A program made the position numbers and the translations under genes. This document shows, in pieces, positions 34,915-44,824 of a stretch of DNA of 46,060 bases. Below the pieces are notes generated by a model. It was not told the origin of the DNA. It saw only the letters and a list, made by a program, of their open reading frames with translations, and searched no databases. The DNA comes from Desulfobacterales bacterium (GTDB taxonomy: Bacteria > Desulfobacterota > Desulfobacteria > Desulfobacterales > JADGBH01), in the NCBI GenBank assembly GCA_015231595.1, contig JADGBH010000036.1:1-46060 (forward strand), written 5' to 3'. The stretch's first letter is position 1. Every line of letters starts with the position of its first letter.

Positions 34915-36048
34915 TTATCGTTTTGAATATTCAGCATAAGTCATAGCAACAGTTCTATATACTAAATGAGCTAACTTGCTAAAAGGTAAAAACGCCATCA
35001 AGTTAAAAACAAATACTAAATGAACAAAATAAAGGAAATAAGAAATTCCAGCTAAACCTCCAAGTCTTGTCATTTCAGTCAATAAACCTGTAAAACCTAA
35101 TCCGAAAACAAGGCCAAGCAAATACCAATCTTTATATGTGCTTACCTGTTCTTGATTATTTAAACGATTTATTATCATCATGGAACTTCCTATAACAAGC
35201 ATTAAACCGCTTAAGTTTGCAATCCATTTAACTGGGTTTAACTGTCTGTATGGACCTTCAATATGAAATACATAAAGAACAACAAAGAAAATACCCGTAA
35301 CTACTGCCAAACCGATAAATCCAAATAAAACCATCGTATGTGGAGTCGATCTTTCTTTGTTCTCACCGCACTCGTTAAATTTGTCATGCCTTAAAATAAC
35401 AGGAATAACATTTATTAATGCTTGAATAAAGCCTTTTATATCGATGCTGGTAATTTTAGTCTTTTTTTCCATTACAGCATTTTCATGGATATCATCGAGA
35501 AATCGCTTTAATCCCAATCCAAAAACAGCTACAGCCCATATTGAGAGAGGAACGAAAATAAGATCAACGAGAAGCGTAGAAAAGAAATGTGCGTGAACAA
35601 CTTCGCTTCCTTCTGGAGAAAAATGCAACTGTCCAGTAATCATTCCCAATGCAATCATAATTAAAGCAGGAATGAAGAAAAGCAATGGCAGTTGTTTAGG
35701 ATCATTAACAGCTTTTGCAATAATTTTTGGAGTAGCATATTCGGAAATAGCCAATGAACGAATTGCTCCAAGCACATCTCCAGGATTTGCTCCCCTTGGA
35801 CACTGAGCTGTACAGTCTCCACACTGATGACATAACCAAATATCCATATTTTTTACAACTTTGTCCTTTAATCCCCAAGATGCTGCTATCATTTCCTTTC
35901 TTGGAAAAGGCTTATTATCTGGAGATATAGGACATACAACAGAACAAGTAGCGCATTGAAAACACTTTTTTACAGTATCTCCGCCTACTTCCATAATTTC
36001 TTTTACAAAATTGACATCAGGCTCAACTATATTGTAACCTTCCGACAT
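34915..36048 (-). CDS. qmoC: Quinone-interacting membrane oxidoreductase subunit C
   Basis: Membrane subunit of QmoABC, which moves electrons between the quinone pool and APS reductase. It is a fusion of 377 residues: an HdrC-like front with two ferredoxin motifs (CFQCATCSVVCP near 36 and CHQCGDCTAQCP near 80), and an HdrE/cytochrome b-like rear with about six transmembrane helices from residue 125 on. Its His residues in the helices (for example FVHLVF and HIEG) are candidates for heme ligands. It is the last gene of qmoABC, 53 bp after qmoB, and is followed by a terminator. Confidence 0.94.
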   Translation of the reverse strand: MSEGYNIVEPDVNFVKEIMEVGGDTVKKCFQCATCSVVCPISPDNKPFPRKEMIAASWGLKDKVVKNMDIWLCHQCGDCTAQCPRGANPGDVLGAIRSLAISEYATPKIIAKAVNDPKQLPLLFFIPALIMIALGMITGQLHFSPEGSEVVHAHFFSTLLVDLIFVPLSIWAVAVFGLGLKRFLDDIHENAVMEKKTKITSIDIKGFIQALINVIPVILRHDKFNECGENKERSTPHTMVLFGFIGLAVVTGIFFVVLYVFHIEGPYRQLNPVKWIANLSGLMLVIGSSMMIINRLNNQEQVSTYKDWYLLGLVFGLGFTGLLTEMTRLGGLAGISYFLYFVHLVFVFNLMAFLPFSKLAHLVYRTVAMTYAEYSKR

Positions 36049-36101
36049 ATTGATACCTCCTCTTTATAGCAAAATTTAATTTGCCCTTATAAATCAAAGA
36101 A

Positions 36102-38441
36102 TTAGAATCCTTTAAATGGATTTGGTCCTAATTCTACAATTTTATCAACAAACGAATTTATCATTTCTGGGACTTTATCATATTCGTCAATAGCAACCTG
36201 GAACATTGCGACACGTTCTTCTTCTAACTGAAGACTTTTTAAAGTATCACCCATTTTTACTGCTCGCGTATTTGCAAGTTCACTACCTTTAATAAAGTGA
36301 CATTGGTAATCGTCCCCATGCTTGCATCCAAGTAAAAATGCACCATCCATACCTTTTGATAAAGCTTCTTTAATCCAAATAACATTAACTGAGCCTAAAC
36401 ATCTTACAGGTATAAATCTTACTTCTGCCGAATAATCAAGGCGATTAAGACCGACCATGTCAAGTGCAGGATAAGCATCATTTTCACATATAAGAGCAAG
36501 AATTCTTACAGGTGGTTCTGAATAATCGTCTTCTGTAGGAACTCCAATTGCTTTAACCATAGAACCAATGCTATCAATATTATAATCGGCAAAGCCGATA
36601 ATACGTTCAGGACAAGCCCCCATACAAGTTCCACAGCGTCTGCACCTTGTTGGATTTGGTTTTGGAGTGCCTTTTTCGTCATCATCAAGAGCTCCAAAAG
36701 GACATTCTTCTGTACATCGTTTGCACTGAGTACATCTTTGGAAGAAGAAATCAGGGAAGGTCATATCACCTGATCGTGGATGAACAGCAACCCCTCTGTA
36801 TACGGATTCAATACACTGAATTGCTTTTAAAGCGGCTCCACAAGCATCTTCGATTGATTCTTCCATAGTCATTCCGCGTTTTATAGCACCAGCAGCATAA
36901 ATTCCAGTTCTTTGAGTTTCGTAAGGAAAACAAATAAAGTTTGAATCTACATATCCATCAAAAAGTTTAATATCTCTAAAAGCCGGACCTTGTCGGTAAG
37001 CAAGATTAACTACGGGATCGTCAATAGTAACAGGAACCATACCTGAAGCAATAACTACCATATCTGCTTTTACAGCTATTTTGTCGCCCAACAAAGTTTT
37101 TTTTGCTTCAACAAGTAAACCATCTCCTTTTTTTGCGACGGAGACTACTTGCCCTTTTGTAAGGAATATGCCAGGATCCTGTTGCATGCTTTTATAAAAA
37201 TTTTCCTGCAAACCAGGGGTTCTCATATGTTGATAAAATACATAAGCTTTTCCATCAGAAAAATCTTGTCTAACATATTTTGCCTGTTTTAAAGCTACAA
37301 GGCTTGTAACAGAGCTAGCATAAGGGAAATCACTATCATCATCATCTTTGCCTGCATTTTGGATAAAAACTACAGACTTTGCTTCTTTTCCATCTGAAGG
37401 TCTTTTGATAATTCCTTTTTTTGCAATTTCTTCAAACTGAACATTAGTAACAACGTCAGGAATTTCTCCTAATCCTAAATGAGATAATTCGCCTTTTTCA
37501 AATTCATAGGGTTTCCATCCAGCAGCAAGAACAACCGCTCCATATTTTTCACCTTTTGGATCTAAAGTCAAAATATCCAATCTTCCCTTATTAATTTCTT
37601 TATAAACTTCATTTAATTCGTCTTTTTCAAGGGCTCTTCCTTTAGCGTCAACTTTTCTATCTTCTGGAACAGGAAATGGAACGTCAAATTCCATCACTTC
37701 GCCTGGTTTTTTAAATGTTACAGTAAAATCTCCGGGCTGGCCTGCTATTCTTGCGACAATTGTATTAGTTTTTACAGTGATCTTAGAATCGCTTTGAACT
37801 TCTTTAATTTTTGAATTTATTACAGGAGGAATTAAGCTTTGAAAGGGATACTCCAGTGGCAGTTGACTTCTAACTTTAGAAGCGTAACCACCTAATTCTT
37901 GTTCTTTTTCAACTATGGTAACCTCATAGCCAGCTTTTGATAATTCAAGAGCTGCACTAATTCCGGTGACGCCACCGCCTATTACAAGAATCTTTTTTGA
38001 AAAATTTTCAATTTTATATGGAACTGGAACAGATATCTTTTCAATTTTCGCTAAACCCATTCTTAAATAATCTTCAGCTAACATTTGAACACTGTCAAAA
38101 TGTTCTCCGTCATCTTTCTGATCTTCTGTTAAAGCTGGGAATTTAGATCGTGGATGGGACCATACAACCTGCTCCCTTAAATTTACTCTATCAACTACAC
38201 AGCCTTCAAATTTAAAAATATCGAAATTTACTCGTCTTGAACATGCAGCAATAACAATAGAGTTCGTTCCTTTTTCAGCTACATCACTTTTTACTATGTT
38301 AACGCCTTCTTTGCTGCAAAGAAAATGATGAGTTTTAACAGGAATGCCTTCTTCATCTGGTATATTTTTCAAGGCTTCTATATCAAGAGTGTCGCCAATT
38401 CCACAGCCTGTGCATATATAAACGCCATATTTTTTATTCAT
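36102..38441 (-). CDS. qmoB: Quinone-interacting membrane oxidoreductase subunit B
   Basis: HdrA-like flavoprotein of 779 residues. The N-terminal HdrA segment (VYICTGCGIGDT, IAACSRRVN) is followed by a Rossmann FAD site (VIGGGVTGISAALELSKAGY near residue 151). Two [4Fe-4S] motifs are CTQCKRCTEECP and CRRCGTCMGACP near 573-620. The C-terminal about 140 residues form an MvhD-like domain (VRCLGSVNVIWIKEALSKG, LLGCKHGDDYQCHF). This domain has Cys where the window's separate MvhD uses selenocysteine. A strong Shine-Dalgarno (GAGGAGGT) precedes the ATG, and it starts 12 bp after qmoA. Confidence 0.94.
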   Translation of the reverse strand: MNKKYGVYICTGCGIGDTLDIEALKNIPDEEGIPVKTHHFLCSKEGVNIVKSDVAEKGTNSIVIAACSRRVNFDIFKFEGCVVDRVNLREQVVWSHPRSKFPALTEDQKDDGEHFDSVQMLAEDYLRMGLAKIEKISVPVPYKIENFSKKILVIGGGVTGISAALELSKAGYEVTIVEKEQELGGYASKVRSQLPLEYPFQSLIPPVINSKIKEVQSDSKITVKTNTIVARIAGQPGDFTVTFKKPGEVMEFDVPFPVPEDRKVDAKGRALEKDELNEVYKEINKGRLDILTLDPKGEKYGAVVLAAGWKPYEFEKGELSHLGLGEIPDVVTNVQFEEIAKKGIIKRPSDGKEAKSVVFIQNAGKDDDDSDFPYASSVTSLVALKQAKYVRQDFSDGKAYVFYQHMRTPGLQENFYKSMQQDPGIFLTKGQVVSVAKKGDGLLVEAKKTLLGDKIAVKADMVVIASGMVPVTIDDPVVNLAYRQGPAFRDIKLFDGYVDSNFICFPYETQRTGIYAAGAIKRGMTMEESIEDACGAALKAIQCIESVYRGVAVHPRSGDMTFPDFFFQRCTQCKRCTEECPFGALDDDEKGTPKPNPTRCRRCGTCMGACPERIIGFADYNIDSIGSMVKAIGVPTEDDYSEPPVRILALICENDAYPALDMVGLNRLDYSAEVRFIPVRCLGSVNVIWIKEALSKGMDGAFLLGCKHGDDYQCHFIKGSELANTRAVKMGDTLKSLQLEEERVAMFQVAIDEYDKVPEMINSFVDKIVELGPNPFKGF

Positions 38442-38453
38442 AGATAACCTCCT

Positions 38454-39731
38454 CTACATCCTCTTCAAAGTTTGAATTGCCTTAAGAGCCATACCAGTTG
38501 CGTTCTGGTTTGATGTTACAACATCTGCGGGTTTATTGGCACAGCCAACCGCAAACATTCCACCCTTTTCAAAGTCATTAATTATAAAACCATCTTCTGT
38601 ATATTTCAGATCCGCTGGCAGTTTTTCTAATGCAGTTACTGGCTGCATACCAGTAGCAAGAACAACCATATCAACTGTTTGTTTAATTTTCTCGCCTGTC
38701 AAGGTATCTTCAGCGGTAACTGTAATATTTCCTGTTTCAACATCTTCTTCTACGTTAGCTACTTTCCCTTTTATAAAAACAACATTCTTATCTTCTTTAA
38801 TTTTTTTATAAAATTTTTCATACCTCTGGCCTGGACTTCTAATGTCAATATAGAAAACATAAATTTTTGCGTCAGGATGCTGTTCTCTTATGTAAGTTGT
38901 TTGTTTTAATGACGCCATGCAACATATATAGGAACAATAAGGAAGATGATTTTCATCTCTTGAGCCAGCGCACTGGACAAAAGCAATGCTTGATGGAGCT
39001 TTATCATCAGATGGTTTAAGTATTTTTCCTTTTGTTGGGCCGCTTGGAGAAGCGAGTCTTTCCATCATCATGTTTGTTATAATATTTTTATACCGTCCAA
39101 AGCCTAAGTTATCTATTTTTGTTGCATCATAAGGTTCCCACCCTGTTGCCCAAATAATAGAGCCAACTTTTAGGCTAACTAATTTAGGCTGCATATCAAG
39201 GTCAACTGCATTATACTTACATACTTCTTTACATTTTTTTGCGTCTTCAGTTCCAAGTATTTGAGGAGAAATAACAAATCTTGAAGGAAAAGACATTGGG
39301 TGAGGGATATACGCTCCTTTACTTCTGTCCATTCCAAAATTAAAATCATTTAAAACTTCTGTTTTGCAAACATTAGAGCATTCTCCACAGCCGGTACAAT
39401 TTTCGTTAACATATCTTGGGGAAATTTCTATTACAACATCATAATTACCGGGAGTACCTTCAACGCTTTTTATCTCAGAAAGTGTAAGGATTTTTATTAA
39501 GGGATTATCTTTTATCCTTTTAAAATTTATTTCCAAACCGCAGGTTGGAGGACATAGCTTAGGAAAATATTGATTCAACTGCGCTACTCTTCCTCCGAGG
39601 TAAGGATTTTTTTCAATAAGAAAAACTTCATAGCCCACTTCTGCAGCTTCGAGGGCTGAGGTTAATCCACTTATCCCTCCGCCCACTACCATTATGCTAT
39701 TAGTTTCTGGGCCCGATTTATCTACTGTCAT
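38454..39731 (-). CDS. qmoA: Quinone-interacting membrane oxidoreductase subunit A
   Basis: HdrA-like FAD protein of 425 residues, soluble subunit of QmoABC. The Rossmann motif VVGGGISGLTSALEAAEVGY lies near residue 15. A Cys-rich stretch LCPPTCGLEINF, a ferredoxin-like motif CTGCGECSNVC near 116, and FVQCAGSRDENHLPYCSYIC follow. Near the C-terminus is a second flavin-contact segment (FAVGCANKPADV). It is the first gene of qmoABC. It is clearly homologous to the first half of the window's HdrA. The Shine-Dalgarno GGAGGG is 6 bases before the ATG. Confidence 0.94.
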   Translation of the reverse strand: MTVDKSGPETNSIMVVGGGISGLTSALEAAEVGYEVFLIEKNPYLGGRVAQLNQYFPKLCPPTCGLEINFKRIKDNPLIKILTLSEIKSVEGTPGNYDVVIEISPRYVNENCTGCGECSNVCKTEVLNDFNFGMDRSKGAYIPHPMSFPSRFVISPQILGTEDAKKCKEVCKYNAVDLDMQPKLVSLKVGSIIWATGWEPYDATKIDNLGFGRYKNIITNMMMERLASPSGPTKGKILKPSDDKAPSSIAFVQCAGSRDENHLPYCSYICCMASLKQTTYIREQHPDAKIYVFYIDIRSPGQRYEKFYKKIKEDKNVVFIKGKVANVEEDVETGNITVTAEDTLTGEKIKQTVDMVVLATGMQPVTALEKLPADLKYTEDGFIINDFEKGGMFAVGCANKPADVVTSNQNATGMALKAIQTLKRM

Positions 39732-40070
39732 GCCATCCCTCCGTGCTTCTTATAAGTTATTTTATCTCGCGGATGATTTAAATTATTTCGATATTTATTT
39801 TGGTTTTATATCTAATGATCATAAATTTTTTATAGAATATTAATTTAGACAGGACTAACATAATTTGATGGGGCAATAGTTTTTTTAACCCTAACTTTTA
39901 GTCAAAAAAATTTATGAACAGTTACTTTTGAATATAAATCCAAAACAATTATCATGTATCAAATTATTAAATTAAAAATACCTTTACTTAACAAAAACCT
40001 CCAGAAGTATAATACCTCTGGAGGTTTTGTTTTTTATTTTAATTCCATTCTAAATAAAATTTTTTATCCA
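39732..40070. other. Gap between aprA and qmoA
   Basis: No gene. It carries the aprBA terminator at 39994-40028 and, nearer qmoA, the unmapped qmo promoter. On the minus strand, TTGACT at about 39905 is a possible -35, but I see no convincing -10 at the right distance. Confidence 0.6.
39994..40028 (-). terminator. Terminator of the aprBA operon
   Basis: AAAACCTCCAGA (39994-40005) pairs with TCTGGAGGTTTT (40017-40028) around an 11-base loop; T-runs flank both sides, so it works in either direction. It is 42 bp past the aprA stop on the minus strand. Confidence 0.92.
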
Positions 40071-42050
40071 TTAGTCAGGAATAATCTTTACATATTCTTT
40101 CTTAAAAACATCCCATTTTTTAGCGCTAGGATCATACTTTGAATTTACAAAGCAGAACCAGTTAGCATCATCTTGACCTGGATAATCAGCTTGATAGTAG
40201 AATCCTGGGTAACGGGTTTCTTTTCTGAATTGAATATGACGAAGATGAGCTTCAACTGTCCAAATACGGTGATAAATTTCCCATGCTCTCATTAATTCAT
40301 GAAGGTCACCAGCGCCTAATTTTTCACAATCTTCGCGCATTACTTCAAGAAGCTCCATTACCATTTCAAGACTCTTACTACTTGTCTGATAATATGTAGA
40401 TGTTCCACCACCATATTCATTTGTAGCCTTCATAAGTCTTAAAGCCATACCAGCAGGTTTAGCATAATTTGGGTTAACATCAGTAGCTGTGGTGTACTGG
40501 CAATTGTCAAGGTATACTCGAACTGGCTTATAAATTAAATCAACAAGTTCTGCGTTACTTTGAGCGATTTCTGGTTTGAAATCTTTACGATCGAGTGCAT
40601 AACGAACCATTGATTTAGCAGCCATTCTACCTTCTGCGTGGGAACCTGAAGAGAATTTATGACCTGAACAACCAACTCCGTCACCAGCAGTAAATAAACC
40701 ATTAACGGTAGTCATACGGTTGTAAATTTTACCGTTATCAGCTTTAATTTTGTATGAGTCAGGAATCCAATCAAAATCAGGACCTGATACCCACATACCG
40801 CAACAGCCAGAGTGTGAACCAAGAAGATAAGGTTCTGTAGGCATTACCTCAGAATTTTTCTTTTCTGGTTCAGTATTTGTTGCGCACCATAAGTTTGCCT
40901 GTCCACATGTCATATCAAGGAAATCTTCCCATGCTTCTGACTCAAGGTGTTTGAGTTCTTTTTTATCCATGGTTTTTCCAAGTTCAGCTAATGCTGTAAC
41001 TGTATCCATTATTATAGGACCACGGCCTGATTTCATTTCGAAAAGCATAAGGTGGTTTCTTAAACAGGTAGGTGTAATTGCAGCTGTTCCATAAGGAGCA
41101 TATTTTTTAAGTTCTTCTTTTGCCGCTGCACTGCCAGCATAAGCTTCGCCAAGACCATTCAATGTTTTTGCTTTGAATAATAAGAACCATGCACCAACTG
41201 GACCATAACCATCTTTAAATCTTGCAGGCGTGAAACGATTTTCCATCATAGAAAGTTCAGCACCTACTTTCATACACATTGTATAGGTTGAACCAGCATT
41301 CCATACTGGATACCATGCACGACCTTTACCTTCACCAACTGAACGAGGCTGATAAATATTAACAGCACCACCGCAGGCAACCATCATAGTTTTGCATTTA
41401 ATTATATAAACTTGATTTTCTCTGGTTGAAAATCCTACAGCTCCAGCAATTTGGTTTGGTCTATTTTTATCTAAAAGAAGTTCAACAATAAATACACGTT
41501 CTAAAATATTGTCCATACCAAGAGCTTTTTTTGCTGCTTCTGCAACTATTCTCTTATAGGACTCACCATTTATCATTATCTGCCATTTTCCAGTACGAAC
41601 TGGTTTTGCTCCATTTTTAAGAAGCCCTGCTTTTAAACCTTTTTTCCCGTCAAGGTTTTTGCCGTCTTCTGTTTTTTTCCAAATAGGAAGTCCCCATTCT
41701 TCAAAAAGATGAACTGAATCATCTACATGGCAGCCTAAATCAAAAATTAAGTCTTCACGAACAATACCCATTAAGTCATTTCTAACCATTCTAACATAGT
41801 CATCAGGACTATTTTCACCAACATAAGTATTAATAGCTGAAAGACCTTGAGCAACAGCGCCACTTCTTTCCATAGAAGCTTTATCTACAAGTAAAACACT
41901 CATATCAGAAGGTAACCACTTTTTAATTTCAAAAGCGGTCCCACATGCAGCCATACCACCACCAACTATAAGAATATCAACTTCTTTTTCTACAACTTCT
42001 GGATCTCTTATTGCCTTAAGTTCTCCCAGAGGTTTATTAGGTAATGCCAT
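40071..42050 (-). CDS. aprA: Adenylylsulfate reductase alpha subunit
   Basis: FAD-containing catalytic subunit of dissimilatory APS reductase, 659 residues, which reduces adenylylsulfate to sulfite and AMP in the cytosol. The FAD site is ILIVGGGMAACGTAFEI near residue 26. Family segments include RSGAVAQGLSAINTY, FDLGCHVDDSVHLFEEWG, CGGAVNIYQPRSVGEGKGR and NRFTPARFKDGYGPVGAWF. The C-terminus has the helical KETRYPGFYYQADYPG region. It matches reductive-type AprA in context, since qmoABC is adjacent. It is co-transcribed after aprB (69-bp gap). The Shine-Dalgarno AAGGAGGA precedes the ATG. Confidence 0.96.
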   Translation of the reverse strand: MALPNKPLGELKAIRDPEVVEKEVDILIVGGGMAACGTAFEIKKWLPSDMSVLLVDKASMERSGAVAQGLSAINTYVGENSPDDYVRMVRNDLMGIVREDLIFDLGCHVDDSVHLFEEWGLPIWKKTEDGKNLDGKKGLKAGLLKNGAKPVRTGKWQIMINGESYKRIVAEAAKKALGMDNILERVFIVELLLDKNRPNQIAGAVGFSTRENQVYIIKCKTMMVACGGAVNIYQPRSVGEGKGRAWYPVWNAGSTYTMCMKVGAELSMMENRFTPARFKDGYGPVGAWFLLFKAKTLNGLGEAYAGSAAAKEELKKYAPYGTAAITPTCLRNHLMLFEMKSGRGPIIMDTVTALAELGKTMDKKELKHLESEAWEDFLDMTCGQANLWCATNTEPEKKNSEVMPTEPYLLGSHSGCCGMWVSGPDFDWIPDSYKIKADNGKIYNRMTTVNGLFTAGDGVGCSGHKFSSGSHAEGRMAAKSMVRYALDRKDFKPEIAQSNAELVDLIYKPVRVYLDNCQYTTATDVNPNYAKPAGMALRLMKATNEYGGGTSTYYQTSSKSLEMVMELLEVMREDCEKLGAGDLHELMRAWEIYHRIWTVEAHLRHIQFRKETRYPGFYYQADYPGQDDANWFCFVNSKYDPSAKKWDVFKKEYVKIIPD

Positions 42051-42119
42051 ATTTATCCTCCTTAAATTTTAGTAATTTTCTTTCTTAATCATTAAATATA
42101 ACAGATTTCACAAATCAAT

Positions 42120-42557
42120 CTATACAGTGGCTTTAGGTCGTGGTAATTGTCTTCCATCAACCTCTTCTGTAAAGAGAAGCTCGCTATTAAGATCTTTTCC
42201 TTTTAGATCTTCATATGCATTTGCTGCACCTTCTGGAGTTGTTCTAATAGGGAATTTAAATCTTTTTATTGTTCCGTTTCTAAACGTACATGTCCACATA
42301 ATGTCTTCTGAACTTAACATTGGAACAACATTGCTTCCAAGAGGAACAAAGTCAGAATAGCCTCTTACTTGAATTGCCTGTTGAGGACAAATTTTAACGC
42401 AAGAAAAACATTCCCAGCATTGGTCTGGTTCTTGGTTATAAGCTTTCATAGCAACTGTGTCTAAAACCATTAAATCATTAGGGCAAATATACATACATGC
42501 TGTTTTATCTCCACCCTTGCAACCATCACATTTTTCGGTAATTACATAACTTGGCAT
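42120..42557 (-). CDS. aprB: Adenylylsulfate reductase beta subunit
   Basis: Iron-sulfur subunit of APS reductase, 145 residues, with two [4Fe-4S] clusters that feed AprA. The cysteine motifs are CDGCKGGDKTACMYICP near residue 10-26 and CWECFSCVKICP near 48-59. The C-terminal tail (PLGSNVVPMLSSEDIMW, PRPKATV) wraps AprA in known structures. I start at ATG 42557 (MPSYVITEKCDGC), where AGGAGGTG sits at the right distance. A longer frame to 42614 would add 19 residues without a ribosome site and unlike the family. Confidence 0.95.
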   Translation of the reverse strand: MPSYVITEKCDGCKGGDKTACMYICPNDLMVLDTVAMKAYNQEPDQCWECFSCVKICPQQAIQVRGYSDFVPLGSNVVPMLSSEDIMWTCTFRNGTIKRFKFPIRTTPEGAANAYEDLKGKDLNSELLFTEEVDGRQLPRPKATV

Positions 42558-42763
42558 TTTACTGCACCTCCTAAGTTTAGCATTATAAAAAAAATTAGGA
42601 ACTAACTTCATCAACTTAACTACATTTTTGCCTAATAAACTATTAAACCGCCACCTCCCTTCACATCCAAATAAAACTACTTCCTCTCAATTTGCCTTAT
42701 TTTACTCAGGCTTACTTAAATATTATATTAAAATTTTAGGTGATTCTAATGTTTAAGGGGGAT

Positions 42764-42792
42764 TTATTATCATCGCATTTTATGCTTGTCAA
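42764..42792 (-). promoter_or_regulatory. aprBA promoter
   Basis: On the minus strand TTGACA (42792-42787) is followed by 17 bp and TAATAA (42769-42764); a GATAAT with a 15-bp spacer overlaps it. The mRNA leader would be about 200 bases, carrying a further purine-rich GGGAGGTGG well before the aprB ribosome site. Confidence 0.55.
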
Positions 42793-42830
42793 GAATTTTT
42801 AAAATGGGAAATAGATTTTATGATTAATTT

Positions 42831-42870
42831 TTCTCCCTCATTCTAACCTTCTCCCGTCAAGGGAGACGGA
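42831..42870. repeat. REP-like palindrome behind the sensor kinase
   Basis: TCTCCC (42849 region) and GGGAGA around GTCAA, preceded by CCCTCATTCTAACC. The form TCTCCCTTGACGGGAGA with GGTTAG...GAGGG on the other strand occurs widely as an interspersed repeat in proteobacteria. It sits 16 bp past the kinase stop. Confidence 0.55.
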
Positions 42871-42885
42871 ATTCTGGTTTTACGG

Positions 42886-44481
42886 CTAATAATCGACTGA
42901 TAATTGTCTTAAATATTTGATATAAAACGAAATTTTTAATACATCATCATGGGGAGTATCTATTTCTATTTTTCCATTATGGGCTTGAATTATTTTTTTC
43001 ACAATTGAAAGACCAAGACCACTGCCTTTAACTTTAGTTGTAAAGTAAGGTTCAAGTATGTTTTCTTTTTCCAACTTTGGAAGATTAAATCCAGCATTTT
43101 CAATTGAAAAAACAGCATTAGTATTGTTTGAATCAATAATAATTTTTATATATCCTCCATTTGGCTGAGCTTCTATTGAATTCTTCAGCAAGTTTTCAAT
43201 AACTTGTTCCATCATGTGCGAATCAGCATTTATAGGGCTAAATAATTTATTTTCTACGCTAATATTAATTTTTTGTGTAACGCAATGTTGACGATACAGA
43301 GTAATAATATTATTAACTACAGACAACATATCTACGCTATTTAATTTAGGATTAATTGGCATTGCAAAGCTTCTTATCTCTTCTACAATTTTATTTGTTC
43401 TTTGAACAGCTTTTAGCATTGTATCTATAAGTTCATCATATTCATTTTCATTAAGAATATTTTTTTCAAAGCTAAGCCTTTGAAGTCCCATACTAATAGC
43501 ATTTAATGGATTTCTTATTTCATGGCTTATGGCAGCGGCGGATCTGCCTAATGATGCGTCTTCTCTTTGCCTTGCGAGTTCTTTTTCAAAACTTTGGACT
43601 CTATTTAAATCAGACATTTGATATTTATACAGAAGCAGAGAAAAAAAAGCCCCTAAAAAAACAAGAACGCCACTGAATGCAAAAAATTCATTCCAAAGAT
43701 TATTTATTCTTTTAAAAAAATTTTGAGCATCAAGTCCAAAAACGATTTCCTTTTCTCCAAATGGCAAGCGTGTTACAGCAATATTTTCTCCCTCTTTGTC
43801 AACGATGGATACATTTGAAGTATTTAATAAATTTTTGTTAGGAGATACGGTAGATTCTATTTTTACATATTTTATATCCGCGATATTTGATATTTTTTTT
43901 AAAGTATATGGAAGGCTTATTTCAACAAGCAGTTTTTCTATATTTTCCGAATTAATACCGACAATTATATTAATGTCTTTTTCAAATTTATTATAGACAT
44001 AATAAACATGAATGTCCGATAAGTGCGACAGCGAATAGTTATCTTGCTTAAAATTTATTTTTGTTTCATCGATCCAATTTGAAGGTCCTTTTACAATTTC
44101 TCCGTTTTCTCTTACGATATATATTCCAGCAAGGCCTGCTTCACCTGCAAATTCATTTAATTCTTGAGATGAAAATGGTTCAATTTTATCGAGATAATAA
44201 ACAAATTTTGCCGAATTGTTTAAAAAAATAAAAATTATTTTTTCTATTATTTCTTGGGAAAGAACCGCACTTTTAGCATTAATTTTTATTAATTCGGCAA
44301 GAACTTTTGATCTTTCTACAACGTGCTTTATAAAAGTTATATGAGCGATCCTTAATTGAAATAAAAAATATGAAATGACAAAGCATATTAAAATGCCAAA
44401 CAGCATTAAGTTCCATTTCCAATGAACCATTTTATCTAATGCTGTTTTTGATACAATTTTTTTTATAGGAACATTTTTCAT
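42886..44481 (-). CDS. Membrane sensor histidine kinase
   Basis: 531-residue sensor kinase. Transmembrane helix 1 is at about 25-44 and helix 2 at about 268-288, enclosing a periplasmic sensor domain of about 220 residues with no recognisable motif beyond YIVRENGEIVKGPS. The cytosolic part has HisKA box SHEIRNPLNAISMG (His near 320) and HATPase motifs ENLLKNSIEAQ and KGSGLGLSIVKKI, in the NtrB/AtoS-like subfamily. No response regulator is adjacent. The chosen ATG overlaps the upstream cysteine-rich gene by 50 bp; ATG at 44430 (Met18) would remove the overlap but lacks a ribosome site. The start is uncertain. Confidence 0.85.
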   Translation of the reverse strand: MKNVPIKKIVSKTALDKMVHWKWNLMLFGILICFVISYFLFQLRIAHITFIKHVVERSKVLAELIKINAKSAVLSQEIIEKIIFIFLNNSAKFVYYLDKIEPFSSQELNEFAGEAGLAGIYIVRENGEIVKGPSNWIDETKINFKQDNYSLSHLSDIHVYYVYNKFEKDINIIVGINSENIEKLLVEISLPYTLKKISNIADIKYVKIESTVSPNKNLLNTSNVSIVDKEGENIAVTRLPFGEKEIVFGLDAQNFFKRINNLWNEFFAFSGVLVFLGAFFSLLLYKYQMSDLNRVQSFEKELARQREDASLGRSAAAISHEIRNPLNAISMGLQRLSFEKNILNENEYDELIDTMLKAVQRTNKIVEEIRSFAMPINPKLNSVDMLSVVNNIITLYRQHCVTQKINISVENKLFSPINADSHMMEQVIENLLKNSIEAQPNGGYIKIIIDSNNTNAVFSIENAGFNLPKLEKENILEPYFTTKVKGSGLGLSIVKKIIQAHNGKIEIDTPHDDVLKISFYIKYLRQLSVDY

Positions 44482-44824
44482 TTGAACAGCTTCTTTTTAT
44501 CCGAGAACGAATTCCTGTACAGTCACATGCATTTTGGCAAGAGCAGCCTTTTCTTATACACGAAGCATTAAAAATATTTTTTTCATCATTTGAAAACTCC
44601 CCCCATACACGAGCATTTTTTGATTTTTCTATGCATGGAGGGAGACTTTTTGAATCAAATACTATGGTGATTTCTCTTTTAGTCTTATCATTTATAACAA
44701 CCGTCATTTTTCCTGAATCCTGGTCTATTGATACTATAGTCACCATTAATATTTCAGCAGAATCAGCTTTTAAATTAATATTAAAGATTGCACTAATTAT
44801 CAAAAAGCCCAAGATATATTTCAT
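44432..44824 (-). CDS. Small exported cysteine-rich protein
   Basis: I do not recognise this 130-residue protein. It has a signal peptide (about 1-20, ending LKADS). A small beta-rich middle follows (VTIVSIDQDSGKMTVVINDK, REITIVFDSKSLPPC). The last third is crowded with cysteines: nine in about 40 residues (CIRKGCSCQNACDC, then CSNEKC and CIKN). That tail could bind a metal or form disulfides outside the cytoplasm. Its ATG touches the stop of the DUF2202 gene, and its 3' end overlaps the sensor kinase gene by 50 bp, so the three are probably one operon. Confidence 0.65.
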   Translation of the reverse strand: MKYILGFLIISAIFNINLKADSAEILMVTIVSIDQDSGKMTVVINDKTKREITIVFDSKSLPPCIEKSKNARVWGEFSNDEKNIFNASCIRKGCSCQNACDCTGIRSRIKRSCSNEKCSYKKNCIKNSIR

